Of a stretch of 64,000 nucleotides of DNA, positions 51,101 through 60,300 are shown one piece after another. The translations under genes were made by a program, and so were the position numbers. This DNA is from Chelativorans multitrophicus (GTDB lineage: Bacteria; Pseudomonadota; Alphaproteobacteria; Rhizobiales; Rhizobiaceae), in the NCBI RefSeq assembly GCF_011317445.1, contig NZ_JAAAPL010000001.1:744001-808000 (forward strand), written 5' to 3'. The notes beneath the pieces are model-generated. The model made no database searches. It had not been told where the DNA came from and saw only the letters and a list, made by a program, of their open reading frames with translations. Every line of letters begins with the position of its first letter. Position 1 is the stretch's first letter.

Positions 51101-53764
51101 CTACCCCTTGCGGCAGGCGGCCTGAGCCGCCGCCAGGCGCGCGATCGGCACGCGGAAGGGCGAGCAGGACACGTAGTCCAGGCCGACTTCTTCGCAAAAG
51201 GCGATCGAGGCTGGATCGCCGCCATGTTCGCCGCAGATTCCGAGCTTGATGCCCTTGCGGGCCGCCCCACCCTTCTCCGCAGCGATTCTCACCAGTGCGC
51301 CGACACCGTCCACATCGAGCGTTACGAAGGGATCGTGCTCGATCAAGCCCTTCTTGCGATAGACCTCCAGAAAGCCAGCAGCATCGTCGCGCGAGATGCC
51401 GAAGGTGGTCTGCGTCAGATCATTCGTGCCGAAGGAGAAGAACTCCGCCTCACGCGCGATCTCGCCCGCGTTTAGCGCGGCGCGCGGCAGCTCGATCATC
51501 GTGCCGACGAGATATTCGATCGCCGCGCCCCGCTCGGCCTGAACCTTTTTGGCCACATCATCGATGATCGCCTTCACGAATGAGAGCTCGGAGGAGATGC
51601 CGACGAGAGGCACCATGATCTCCGGCACCACCGGCGAGCCGCTCTTCTCAGCCGCATCAACCGCTGCCTCGAAGATGGCCCGGGCCTGCATTTCCGCAAT
51701 CTCTGGATAGGAGATCGCAAGACGGCAGCCCCGGTGGCCGAGCATCGGATTGAACTCGTGCAGGCTTTCGGCCTTCTGGCGAAGCTTTTCCCGGTCGACG
51801 CCCATCGCCGCCGCGACTTCGCCGATTTCCGCCTCACCATGCGGAAGGAACTCATGCAGAGGCGGATCGAGCAGCCTGATCGTAACGGGCAGGCCCGCCA
51901 TGATTTCAAACAGTTCCGTGAAATCCGCCCGCTGCATCGGCAAGAGCTTGGCAAGCGCCGCGCGCCTCTGCTCCTCCGTGTCCGACAAGATCATCTCGCG
52001 CATGGCAAGAATGCGGTCGCCGTCGAAGAACATGTGCTCGGTCCGGCAAAGGCCGATACCCTCGGCACCGAAGGAGCGCGCGGTGCGCGCATCGGCGGGT
52101 GTCTCGGCATTGGAGCGCACCTTCATGCGGCGCAATTCGTCCGCCCAGCCCATCAGGGTGGAGAAATCGCCCGAGAGCTCGGGCTGCTGCATGGGCACCG
52201 CCCCTACGAGCACCTGGCCGGTGGACCCGTCAATGGTGATGACGTCGCCACGCTGAAAGCTGCGGCCCATGGAGACCATCGTCCCGGCACGCGTATCGAC
52301 CCTGAGCGTGCCCGCGCCGGACACGCAGGGCTTTCCCATGCCGCGCGCGACCACCGCGGCATGGCTCGTCATGCCGCCGCGGGTCGTGAGAATCCCTTGA
52401 GCGGCGTGCATGCCGTGAATGTCGTCGGGGCTGGTTTCCACGCGGACGAGGATCACCTTCTTTCCCCGCCCCGCCATCTCCTCCGCCTCGTCGGGGGAAA
52501 AGACGATCTCGCCCGTGGCCGCGCCGGGAGAGGCGGGCAGACCCACCGCGATGGCGTCGCGTTTGGCGCTCGGATCGATGGTGGGGTGAAGAAGCTGGTC
52601 GAGCGAGGCCGGGTCGATGCGGCAGATGGCCTCGGCCTTGGAAATCAGGCCCTCATTGGCCATGTCCACGGCGATCTTGAGCGCTGCCTTGGTGGTGCGC
52701 TTGCCGGAACGGGTTTGCAGCATCCAGAGCTTGCCGCGCTCGATGGTGAATTCCAGGTCCTGCATGTCGCGGTAATGCTGCTCCAGCTTTTCCGCGATAT
52801 CGACGAAAGCCGCGAATGCCTGCGGCATGACCTTTTCGAGCGAGGGCTTATCGGAGCCCGCCTCGCGGCGCGCCGCCTCGGTCAGGCATTGCGGGGTGCG
52901 GATTCCGGCCACCACGTCCTCGCCCTGGGCATTCACAAGAAATTCGCCGTAAAGCGCCTTCTCGCCCGTCGAAGGATTGCGCGTAAAGGCCACGCCCGTG
53001 GCGGAAGTCTGGCCCATATTGCCGAAAACCATGGCTTGGACGTTCACCGCCGTGCCCCAGCTTTCCGGAATATCGTGCAGCCGGCGATAGGTGATGGCGC
53101 GCGGATTCATCCAGCTCGAGAAGACGGCGCTGATCGCACCCCAGAGCTGCTCGTGCGGGTCCTGCGGAAAGGGCCTTCCAAGCTCGCTCTCAACCTTCTC
53201 CTTGTAGAGATCCACAACCTCCTTCCAATCCGCGGCGGTAAAATCCGTATCCACGTCATAGCCGCGCCGCGCTTTCTCGTCGGCAAGGATTTCCTCGAAA
53301 ACCTCATGCTCCACGTCCAGCACCACATTGCCATACATCTGGATGAAGCGGCGGTAGCTGTCATAGGCGAAGCGCTCGTCACTGGATTCAGCCGCCAGCG
53401 CCCCCACCGTCTCGTCATTGAGGCCGAGATTGAGCACGGTATCCATCATGCCCGGCATGGACGCGCGCGCGCCGGAACGCACGGAAACCAGGAGCAGCCG
53501 GTCGGGATCTCCGAACCGGCGGCCGGCGATGCGGCCCACCTCGTCCAATGCCGCGTTAACCTGCGCTTCCAATTCGGCAGGATAGGCGCGGCCATTGGCA
53601 TAATAATGGGTGCAGACTTCGGTCGTGATGGTAAAGCCCGGCGGAACCGGCAGGCCCAGACTGCACATCTCGGCCAGATTGGCGCCCTTGCCGCCCAGAA
53701 GATTCCTGTCCGAGGCCCTGCCCTCGGCCTTACCGTCGCCAAAGCTGTAGACCCATTTGGTCAT
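51101..53764 (-). CDS. ppdK: Pyruvate, phosphate dikinase
   Basis: About 887 residues, the usual length. The N-terminal ATP-grasp domain (NLLGGKGANLAEM near 18-30) is followed by the swivelling domain with phospho-histidine in GGMTSHAAVVARG near 461-473, and the C-terminal TIM barrel with PEP-site Cys in LGICGEHGGDP near 840. It interconverts ATP, phosphate and pyruvate with AMP, PPi and PEP; in Hyphomicrobiales it serves in the PEP-pyruvate node. The ATG at 53764 has AGGGGG about 6 bases upstream; a longer frame to 53842 is not family-like. Confidence 0.95.
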   Translation of the reverse strand: MTKWVYSFGDGKAEGRASDRNLLGGKGANLAEMCSLGLPVPPGFTITTEVCTHYYANGRAYPAELEAQVNAALDEVGRIAGRRFGDPDRLLLVSVRSGARASMPGMMDTVLNLGLNDETVGALAAESSDERFAYDSYRRFIQMYGNVVLDVEHEVFEEILADEKARRGYDVDTDFTAADWKEVVDLYKEKVESELGRPFPQDPHEQLWGAISAVFSSWMNPRAITYRRLHDIPESWGTAVNVQAMVFGNMGQTSATGVAFTRNPSTGEKALYGEFLVNAQGEDVVAGIRTPQCLTEAARREAGSDKPSLEKVMPQAFAAFVDIAEKLEQHYRDMQDLEFTIERGKLWMLQTRSGKRTTKAALKIAVDMANEGLISKAEAICRIDPASLDQLLHPTIDPSAKRDAIAVGLPASPGAATGEIVFSPDEAEEMAGRGKKVILVRVETSPDDIHGMHAAQGILTTRGGMTSHAAVVARGMGKPCVSGAGTLRVDTRAGTMVSMGRSFQRGDVITIDGSTGQVLVGAVPMQQPELSGDFSTLMGWADELRRMKVRSNAETPADARTARSFGAEGIGLCRTEHMFFDGDRILAMREMILSDTEEQRRAALAKLLPMQRADFTELFEIMAGLPVTIRLLDPPLHEFLPHGEAEIGEVAAAMGVDREKLRQKAESLHEFNPMLGHRGCRLAISYPEIAEMQARAIFEAAVDAAEKSGSPVVPEIMVPLVGISSELSFVKAIIDDVAKKVQAERGAAIEYLVGTMIELPRAALNAGEIAREAEFFSFGTNDLTQTTFGISRDDAAGFLEVYRKKGLIEHDPFVTLDVDGVGALVRIAAEKGGAARKGIKLGICGEHGGDPASIAFCEEVGLDYVSCSPFRVPIARLAAAQAACRKG

Positions 53765-53957
53765 GACACCCCCTGGTGAATTTCGCGGCATACCGCACCG
53801 CAACAAGAGCGGTAGCGGCCACCGGCAAATCTGGCAAGGCATCGCCGGCAGCTCTGTGTCTACTCAATCGATTTTTTTTGTTCCCGGTGCGGCCTTGACC
53901 GGGGCTGGCGCGCGCGACAATATGAGAACATAAAGTGAACGACTGGAGGATTCCATT

Positions 53958-54305
53958 ATGCGCGAGACCGGCAAGCTCGATTATCTGGAAATGCCCGCGA
54001 CAGGCGGCAGGCTCGACAATGTCAAAGCCTTTTACGCCAATGCGTTTTCCTGGACCTTCACTGACTACGGTCCAAGCTATTCCTCTTTCAGTGAAGGGCT
54101 CGACGGCGGTTTCTACGGCAGCCCGATGGAAGGGACGGACAAGCCCCTGCCGGTGCTCTATTCGGACGCGCTGGAGGAGACGCTCAAGCGGGTGGAGGAA
54201 GCCGGAGGACGGATCGTAAAGCCGATCTTCTCGTTCCCCGGCGGGCGGCGCTTCCATTTTGTCGATCCTGCGGGCAACGAGCTTGCCGTCTGGAGCGAGA
54301 AATAG
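53958..54305 (+). CDS. VOC (glyoxalase/bleomycin-resistance) family protein
   Basis: 115 residues, a single VOC domain. The chain reads GKLDYLEMPATGGRLDNVKA at the N-terminus (part), FYANAFSWTFTDYG near 27-40, and FVDPAGNELAVWSEK at the C-terminus, the usual end of the domain. Such proteins bind metals and small substrates or antibiotics; several accompany dikinase genes in alphaproteobacteria. GGAGGA precedes the ATG. The function is not defined by sequence. Confidence 0.85.
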   Translation: MRETGKLDYLEMPATGGRLDNVKAFYANAFSWTFTDYGPSYSSFSEGLDGGFYGSPMEGTDKPLPVLYSDALEETLKRVEEAGGRIVKPIFSFPGGRRFHFVDPAGNELAVWSEK

Positions 54306-54307
54306 GG

Positions 54308-54715
54308 CTATGGCGCCGCTTCCGGCAGCTTGGAAAGAATTTTCCGCAGGCCGCCGGTGGCGAGCGCCACATCCGGCGCGTTCTGAAGCGCGATCAGGTA
54401 GCGTAGGCGGAATTCGCTGTCCTCACCTTCCTCCTCGCCCAGAAGGCGGGCAACCTCGCCGCGGAACGGCAGAAGATCCTCGACGGATGAGATTTCGCCA
54501 TCCGCCAGCATCTCATCCAGCCGCACTATGAGCTGGGAAAGGCCGCTGGTCCATGCGAAACGCGGGTCGCCGATGACGGCAAAGAGCAGCGTGTAGGGAT
54601 TCTGCAGCGTCGGGTCGTCTCCCGCTTCCGCGAGGATGAGCGCACGGTGGAATGCTTTCAAGGCCAGCGAAAGCTCACCGGCGAGCGCCGGCACCATGCT
54701 GTTTGGTTCTTCCAC
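54308..54715 (-). CDS. Hypothetical protein, helical
   Basis: 135 residues predicted to be nearly all helix, with no signal or membrane segment. Recognisable stretches are FHRALILAEAGDDPTLQNPY (20-40 region), FAVIGDPRFAWTSGLSQLIV and FRGEVARLLG. It starts with GTG preceded by AAAGGAGC at good spacing. It is convergent with the VOC gene by two bases. I do not recognise the family; the well-formed RBS and non-shadow composition support a real gene. Confidence 0.6.
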   Translation of the reverse strand: MEEPNSMVPALAGELSLALKAFHRALILAEAGDDPTLQNPYTLLFAVIGDPRFAWTSGLSQLIVRLDEMLADGEISSVEDLLPFRGEVARLLGEEEGEDSEFRLRYLIALQNAPDVALATGGLRKILSKLPEAAP

Positions 54716-54841
54716 GTTCTGCTCCTTTCGCCATCAGCCGCGTGCGCGTCGTGGAGACGTTTGCCGCAACAAATAACTATGCGTCGGCCTTCAGCCAAAT
54801 AGCCGCGGTCAGCGCTTGGAGCGCAGAAGCCGGTCGTCCAA

Positions 54842-55375
54842 TCAGGGTGACAGGCGGAACGCCCCTCGCTGAAGGGCCGCTATAACCTCTTCTAGCATTT
54901 GCTCGCGATCAAGTCCCGCGGTTGAAAGGACGTGCCGCTCCAGTTCACCGAGCGATGAGAACTGCTGATGGAGCGCCGTGATTGCTTCGGGATCCGTCAG
55001 AGTTTCACCGCCACGATCGCGGCATCGCCGAATGGCGGTTTCGAGCGGTGGTCGAAGAACGGCATAGTGAAGAGGCACATCCAGCCCCTTGAATGGCTCC
55101 AGGAACCAAGGTCCGATGATGCCGTCCAGAACGACGAAGTAACCGCCCCTGGCATATCCCTCCGCTACTCTCGCGAGAACATCGACTACGACGCCATTCT
55201 GTTTGTGGGCCTCGGGCAGATAGGGAGCGATCGCGCCATTTTTGATGTAATGCCAGAAATCGTCGGCATGAAGATGCACCTTCGGCGAGCCGGCCTGGAT
55301 TGCGAGTGCCTGCGCGGTCGTTGTTTTCCCTGAGCCGGGCGGTCCGCTCAAGATCAGGACTTCACCCGCTTTCAT
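54842..55375 (-). CDS. P-loop small-molecule kinase-like protein (AAA/zeta or chloramphenicol phosphotransferase-like)
   Basis: 177 residues. Walker A SGPPGSGKTTTA is at 9-20, followed by VHLHADDFWHYI (Walker-B-like acidic residues near 37-38), VVLDGIIGPWFLEPF near 80-93 and the lid RPPLETAIRRCRDRGG near 108-123. The layout resembles zeta toxin-, gluconate- or chloramphenicol-3-O-phosphotransferase-type kinases. No antitoxin gene is adjacent, so a toxin role is unsupported. It lies alone downstream of the smc gene on the same strand after the latter's stop. Confidence 0.75.
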   Translation of the reverse strand: MKAGEVLILSGPPGSGKTTTAQALAIQAGSPKVHLHADDFWHYIKNGAIAPYLPEAHKQNGVVVDVLARVAEGYARGGYFVVLDGIIGPWFLEPFKGLDVPLHYAVLRPPLETAIRRCRDRGGETLTDPEAITALHQQFSSLGELERHVLSTAGLDREQMLEEVIAALQRGAFRLSP

Positions 55376-55432
55376 CTGATCTCTCCGACACAGCGCCGCG
55401 TATGTGCGCAGCTACGGCCATGGCACACTGGG

Positions 55433-58400
55433 TTAACTAGCCTCGCGCAGGCGCTCCGCGGTCTGCAGGTCGACCGAGACGAGCTGGCTCACCCCCTGCT
55501 CCGCCATGGTGACGCCGAAGAGGCGATTCATGCGCGCCATGGTGATGGGATTGTGCGTGATGATGACGAAGCGGGTTTCGGTCGAGGCCGCCATCTCATC
55601 CATCAAGTTGCAGAAACGCTCCACATTGTGATCATCGAGCGGCGCGTCCACCTCGTCGAGAACGCAGATCGGCGCGGGATTGGTGAGGAAGACGGCAAAG
55701 ATCAGGGCCATGGCGGTCAGCGCCTGCTCGCCGCCGGAAAGAAGCGTCATTGTCTGCGGCCGCTTGCCCGGCGGGCGGGCGAGAATTTCGAGCCCGGCTT
55801 CCAGCGGATCGTCGGACTCGATCAGTTGCAGCTCCGCCGTGCCGCCACCGAAGAGATGCGTGAACAGGCGCCGGAACTGGGTATTCACCACGTCGAAGGC
55901 GGCAAGCAGGCGCTCGCGCCCCTCGCGGTTCAGGTTCTGGATGGCCTGGCGCAGCTTGCGGATGGCCTCGATCACATCCTCGCGTTCCGAGACAATGGTG
56001 TTCAGCCGCTCCGAAAGCTCGTTCTGCTCCTCCTCGGCGCGCAGGTTCACGGCGCCCAGCCTCTCGCGCTCGATCTTCAGCCGCTCCAGCCGCTTTTCTA
56101 TTTCGGCAGCGTCGGGAAGCGGATCGTCCGGCTTGAGCTCGGCCTGGCGGATGACGAGATGCGGGGGCACGCCAAGCGCCTCCTGAATGCGCGCTTCCGC
56201 CTCTCTCCGGCGCTCCTCCGCAGCCGCTTCGCGCTCTTCCGCGCGCGCCCTGTTTTCTCTAGCAGAAGCAAGGGCTTGAATCGCTTCATTCGCCTTTTTG
56301 TCGAGATCCGCCTGCCGGTTCTCCGCTTCCTGCAAACGGTCGGCGGCGGCCTTGCGCAGGGCTTCCGCTTCCGAAATCTGCGTCAGCAGCGAGCGGCCGC
56401 GCACCTCCATCTCGTCCGGCGCCTCCATGAGCGCTTCAAGCTCGGCGGCTGCCTCCGCGCGCCGCTCGCCCAGAGCCGTGATCTGCCGGTCCGCGTTTTC
56501 GGCGCGGGCGGCCCAGCGGCTGCGCTCCTCCGCGATTCCCGCCAGCCGGCGCTGCCGGGCGTCAGCCTCGCGCTTGACCCCCTCATGGGCGGCGCGAGCC
56601 TCCGCGGCTTTCGCCCTTGCCGAAGCGACCTCGGCGGTGGTCTGTTCGAGCCGGGCCTGCAGATCGGCCATATCCGGCGCCGTGGCGAAAGCTGCCTCGG
56701 CCTCGGCCACTGCGTTTACCGCCTCCTCATATTCTTCCGCGAGCCGGTGGCGCGCATCCTCAAGCGCCGTCCGGCGGCTCGCTAGCTCTCCGGACGCTTT
56801 TTCCGCGACGGCGAGCGCGTCCCGGGCGGCGGCGACGGCACGCTGGATCTCGCGCAGGCGTTCCCGCGCCTCGCGCTCCGCCTCGGTGCCGTTCTTCACT
56901 GAGGTCTCGGCCTGGGAAAGAGCCTCCTCGACGGCGCGAAGCTTGCGCGTGGCCTCGACGGCCTGGCTGTCAAGCTCGGCAAGCCGGTTCTTCTGGGCCA
57001 ATCTCTGCGCGGCGGCGGTAGGCGCATCAGCACTCGCCATGAACCCATCCCAGCGCCACAGCACGCCCTCGCGGCTTACCAGACGCTGGCCAGGCTTGAG
57101 CTCCTTTTGAAGGCGCGCGCCGTCGCCCGCATCGACAATGCCGATCTGGGCAAGCCGGCGCGCAAGCTGGCGCGGGGCGCGCACCACTTCGCTGAGAGCG
57201 CGAACGCCGGCGGGCAGAGCCGGATCGTCGCCGGCGGGCTCCACGTCACCCCAATGGGCTGGCGCTGCCGGATCGAGGGGCGCGTCCAGATCCTCGCCAA
57301 GAGCGGCGCCCAGCGCCGTCTCGAAGCCGCGCTCCACCTGCACCTGCTCCAGAACGGCGGGAAAGAGATCGTTGCCGCCGGCATTCAGGATGCTGGCGAG
57401 CGTGCGCGCCTCCGTCTCGATGCGTTGCAGCTCTGCTCGTGCCTCGGCAAGCGGCGGGCGGGCGGCAGCTTCCGCCATACGCGCATCGGCAACCGCCTGC
57501 TCGGCGAGCGCCACGGCCTCTTCCGCCGCCTCCTGGGCGGCTGTCGTCTCCTCCAGTTCCAGGCGTCTTTCCACCGGGTCGGGAAGCCGTCCGATCTCGA
57601 CCGCGATTTCGGAAAGCTGACGGTCCGCGGCTTCCAGCTGGCGCATGAGGCGGTCGCGCCGCTCGGCGCCTTCGCGGAGGGCGCGCTCGGCCTGCGACCG
57701 GATGGCCGCGGCCTCAGCCCTGGCAGCCGTAAGAGTCGTCAAGGATTCTTCGTGGGCGGCAAGTTCCGCGGCGGCCTCCGCGACAGCTTCGGCAATCGCG
57801 GCCTCCCGCTCTTCGCCGCCGGCCTCAGCCTCGCGCAGGCTCTCCGCCTCCACTTCCAGCCGCTCAAGGACATCCGCATTGTCGCGGATCATCTGCTCCT
57901 CGCGGGCGGCGTCCGCATCGAGCTGCTCGACGCGCTTGGTCAGTTCCGCCACGCGGCCCCGAATGCGGCGGGCCTCTTCCTCCATCTGCGTGCGGGCGAT
58001 GGTGAGGCGCTGGAGAGTGGCCGCGGCGGCGGCTTCCGCCTCGCGCAGCTCCGGCAGCCGCCGGGCCGAGATCGCCTGTTCCTTCGCCGCTTCCATCTGC
58101 GCGCTCGCGCGCTCGGCCACCATCGCAGTAGCCTGGGAGAGGGCAGACTTCGCCTCCGCTTCCTGCTCCTTCGCCTGGGTCCAGCGGAGATGGAGGAGAA
58201 TGGCTTCCGACTTGCGGATATCGGCCGAGATGTTCTTGAAGCGGGCGGCCTGGCGGGACTGGCGCTTCAGACTCTCGATCTGCGTTTCGAGCTCGCGCAC
58301 CACATCATCGAGCCGTTCGAGGTTCTGTTCCGCCCCGCGCAGCCGCAGCTCCGCCTCATGGCGGCGCGTGTGCAGGCCGGAAATGCCAGCCGCCTCCTCG

Positions 58401-58891
58401 AGCAATGCGCGGCGGGCCTGGGGCTTTGCCTGGATCAATTCGCCGATGCGCCCCTGCCCGACCATGGAGGGCGAGCGCGCGCCGGTCGACTGGTCGGCAA
58501 AGAGGAGCTGCACGTCGCGGGCGCGCGCCTCCTTGCCATTGATGCGGTAGACGGAGCCCGCCTCGCGCTCGATGCGGCGGGAAACCTGCAGCTCGTCAGC
58601 ATCGTTGAAGGCGGGCGGCGCGGTGCGGTCGGCATTATCAAGGAAAAGGGTGACTTCCGCCGTGTTGCGGGCGGGCCGGGTGGCGGAACCGGAGAAAATC
58701 ACATCGTCCATCCCGGAGGCGCGCATATTCTTGTATGAGCTTTCGCCCATCACCCAGCGCAGCGCCTCGACGAGATTGGACTTTCCGCAGCCATTCGGCC
58801 CGACGACGCCCGTCAGGCCCGGCTCGATCACGAACTCGCCCGGCTCGACGAAGGATTTAAAGCCGAGAAGGCGAAGCTTCGTGAACTTCAT
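55433..58891 (-). CDS. smc: Chromosome segregation protein SMC
   Basis: 1152 residues, the normal SMC length. Walker A GPNGCGKSN is at 31-39. Long coiled coils (about 170-500 and 660-1000) flank a hinge domain (about 500-650). The C-terminal half-ATPase has signature LSGGEQALTAMAL near 1050 and Walker B ICVLDEVDAPLDD near 1077. It is the ATPase core of the condensin with ScpA and ScpB, which are not in this window. It follows the DsbA-like gene by 45 bases on the same strand, an order often conserved in Hyphomicrobiales. Confidence 0.96.
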   Translation of the reverse strand: MKFTKLRLLGFKSFVEPGEFVIEPGLTGVVGPNGCGKSNLVEALRWVMGESSYKNMRASGMDDVIFSGSATRPARNTAEVTLFLDNADRTAPPAFNDADELQVSRRIEREAGSVYRINGKEARARDVQLLFADQSTGARSPSMVGQGRIGELIQAKPQARRALLEEAAGISGLHTRRHEAELRLRGAEQNLERLDDVVRELETQIESLKRQSRQAARFKNISADIRKSEAILLHLRWTQAKEQEAEAKSALSQATAMVAERASAQMEAAKEQAISARRLPELREAEAAAAATLQRLTIARTQMEEEARRIRGRVAELTKRVEQLDADAAREEQMIRDNADVLERLEVEAESLREAEAGGEEREAAIAEAVAEAAAELAAHEESLTTLTAARAEAAAIRSQAERALREGAERRDRLMRQLEAADRQLSEIAVEIGRLPDPVERRLELEETTAAQEAAEEAVALAEQAVADARMAEAAARPPLAEARAELQRIETEARTLASILNAGGNDLFPAVLEQVQVERGFETALGAALGEDLDAPLDPAAPAHWGDVEPAGDDPALPAGVRALSEVVRAPRQLARRLAQIGIVDAGDGARLQKELKPGQRLVSREGVLWRWDGFMASADAPTAAAQRLAQKNRLAELDSQAVEATRKLRAVEEALSQAETSVKNGTEAEREARERLREIQRAVAAARDALAVAEKASGELASRRTALEDARHRLAEEYEEAVNAVAEAEAAFATAPDMADLQARLEQTTAEVASARAKAAEARAAHEGVKREADARQRRLAGIAEERSRWAARAENADRQITALGERRAEAAAELEALMEAPDEMEVRGRSLLTQISEAEALRKAAADRLQEAENRQADLDKKANEAIQALASARENRARAEEREAAAEERRREAEARIQEALGVPPHLVIRQAELKPDDPLPDAAEIEKRLERLKIERERLGAVNLRAEEEQNELSERLNTIVSEREDVIEAIRKLRQAIQNLNREGRERLLAAFDVVNTQFRRLFTHLFGGGTAELQLIESDDPLEAGLEILARPPGKRPQTMTLLSGGEQALTAMALIFAVFLTNPAPICVLDEVDAPLDDHNVERFCNLMDEMAASTETRFVIITHNPITMARMNRLFGVTMAEQGVSQLVSVDLQTAERLREAS

Positions 58892-58936
58892 GCCCGCGCA
58901 CCCATGCGCGCGGGCGGACCACCGCTATCGGCTACA

Positions 58937-59626
58937 TCAAAGCAGAGGATCGATAATCGCCGACATCTGCTCAATCGACAATGCTCCCGGATACTTCTTC
59001 CCGTTAATGAAGAAGGTGGGCGTCGAATCCACGCCAAACTCCGCGCCACGCGCGCGCACTGCTCTCACATCGTCCAGAAGTTTCTGGTTCGTCAAGCAAG
59101 CCTCGAAGGACTCCTGTGTAAAACCGGCAAGTTTGGCGATGTTGAGGAGCGCGGTGCGGGCATCTTGCACCGCGGCCCAGCTCTGCTGCTGCTTGAACAG
59201 CACATCGATCATGGGAAAATAATTGCTCTCGGAGCAGCGGGCGAGCATGAAGCCTGCCTCGGCGCGGGGATCGAAGGGAAATTCCCGCAGGATAAAACGC
59301 ACCTTGCCCGTATCGACATATTTCTCCTTGAGAGCCGGGTAGGTCTCTTCATGGAAATGAGCGCAGTGCGGACAGGTCATCGACGCGTATTCGACGATGG
59401 TCACCGGCGCATCGGCCGGCCCTTGCGCCTGTTCCGGCAGGGCACCCGGCTCAAGCAGCTTAGCCATATCGACACTGCCTTCAGGCTCCGGCGCGGTGGC
59501 TGAGGTGGTAATCTCGTCCGCCTGAGCCTGCTCCCCTTCGTTGTTGCTGCATGCAGCAAGCAAGGAAACTGCCGGAATGGCGGCCACCGACATCAGAAAG
59601 CGCCTGCGCGTCGTCGTTTCAATCAT
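58937..59626 (-). CDS. DsbA-family thiol-disulfide protein, probable lipoprotein
   Basis: About 229 residues. The leader (TTTRRRFLMSVAAIPAVSLLAAC) has a twin-arginine-like RRRFL and a lipobox LAAC, so export and lipidation at about Cys26 are likely. The thioredoxin fold (DsbA type, inserted helices) has the CPHC active site in SMTCPHCAHFHEE near 90 and the cis-proline region VDSTPTFFING near 198. It oxidises or isomerises disulfides in the periplasm. The ATG at 59626 has AGGTGA 6 bases upstream; the earlier start at 59662 lacks one. It is in an operon-like arrangement with smc. Confidence 0.9.
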   Translation of the reverse strand: MIETTTRRRFLMSVAAIPAVSLLAACSNNEGEQAQADEITTSATAPEPEGSVDMAKLLEPGALPEQAQGPADAPVTIVEYASMTCPHCAHFHEETYPALKEKYVDTGKVRFILREFPFDPRAEAGFMLARCSESNYFPMIDVLFKQQQSWAAVQDARTALLNIAKLAGFTQESFEACLTNQKLLDDVRAVRARGAEFGVDSTPTFFINGKKYPGALSIEQMSAIIDPLL

Positions 59627-59734
59627 GCGAATCACCTGGTCTCCTGCATTCCCTGCCGTCATAGATGGGGCTGGATCCGATCTGAAATAAGATATTTCGA
59701 TTTCACCGCCAAAGCATAATTTTCGAGAGTGCGC

Positions 59735-60253
59735 TCACGACTTTGCGAGCGGCGGCTTCTTCGCCGAGGCCAGGATGCTGGCGCCGAGCCTTTCCAGGCT
59801 TTCCCGCAGGCCGGGATCATCAATCCCGCTCGTCAGGCTTTCGATCCTCCTGCGCTCGGCCTCGGCTAACGGCCGCAGGGCCTTCTTCCTGCTAGGCGTG
59901 GCTGGAGAAACCGGCTTCTGCACGATCTTTACGCGGCCGATCGCCGCAAAGCCGAGGAAAGAATTGGCGCGGGAGATGATCTCGCCCGTCTCGTGCTGCA
60001 CGTGAAGCGCTGCCGGCCCCTCGCAGGCGATGACGAGGGTGGCGGGCTCGAAGGGATCGTCCTCATGAAGCCTGCGCGGCCAGGCGATCTTTTCCGGCCG
60101 GGTGCGGGAGGCGAGCCTTTCGCCGACGATTTCCGGCCAGGACTGGACGAGGTCGACAGACAGGCCGGCCCGGCGGCGGAGCACCGGGTCGAGCAAGGCG
60201 CTGGCGAGATCGCTCACCGGTATGGGATTGCCTGGGCGCATCTTCCCTGTCAT
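59735..60253 (-). CDS. DciA/DUF721 family protein (replicative helicase loading)
   Basis: 172 residues with the DUF721/DciA N-terminal domain: LLDPVLRRRAGLSVDLVQSW (residues 17-36), the VGERLASRTRPEKIAWPRR segment and the strand-helix ALHVQHETGEIISRANSFLG near 75-95 (all partly family-typical). DciA helps load DnaB in bacteria lacking DnaC. It has a charged C-terminal tail. CCGAGGTAAA precedes the ATG. It is divergent from mutY with a 47-base gap, an arrangement common in alphaproteobacteria. Confidence 0.85.
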   Translation of the reverse strand: MTGKMRPGNPIPVSDLASALLDPVLRRRAGLSVDLVQSWPEIVGERLASRTRPEKIAWPRRLHEDDPFEPATLVIACEGPAALHVQHETGEIISRANSFLGFAAIGRVKIVQKPVSPATPSRKKALRPLAEAERRRIESLTSGIDDPGLRESLERLGASILASAKKPPLAKS

Positions 60254-60300
60254 GTGCTTTACCTCGGTGGAAACGCAAACCTAACGCATTGCGCCCGAAT

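Noticed and set aside
50629-51270. 213-codon minus-strand open frame
   Set aside because: It overlaps both the 120-residue + strand gene and the ppdK end, has low-complexity Arg/Ser/Ala composition and no ribosome site.
51734-53779. 681-codon + strand open frame
   Set aside because: It is opposite ppdK, which has every expected catalytic motif; the frame exists because of codon bias and its protein is low-complexity.
54842-55375. Zeta-type toxin of a toxin-antitoxin pair
   Set aside because: The P-loop layout is compatible, but there is no adjacent small antitoxin gene and related small-molecule kinases fit equally well.
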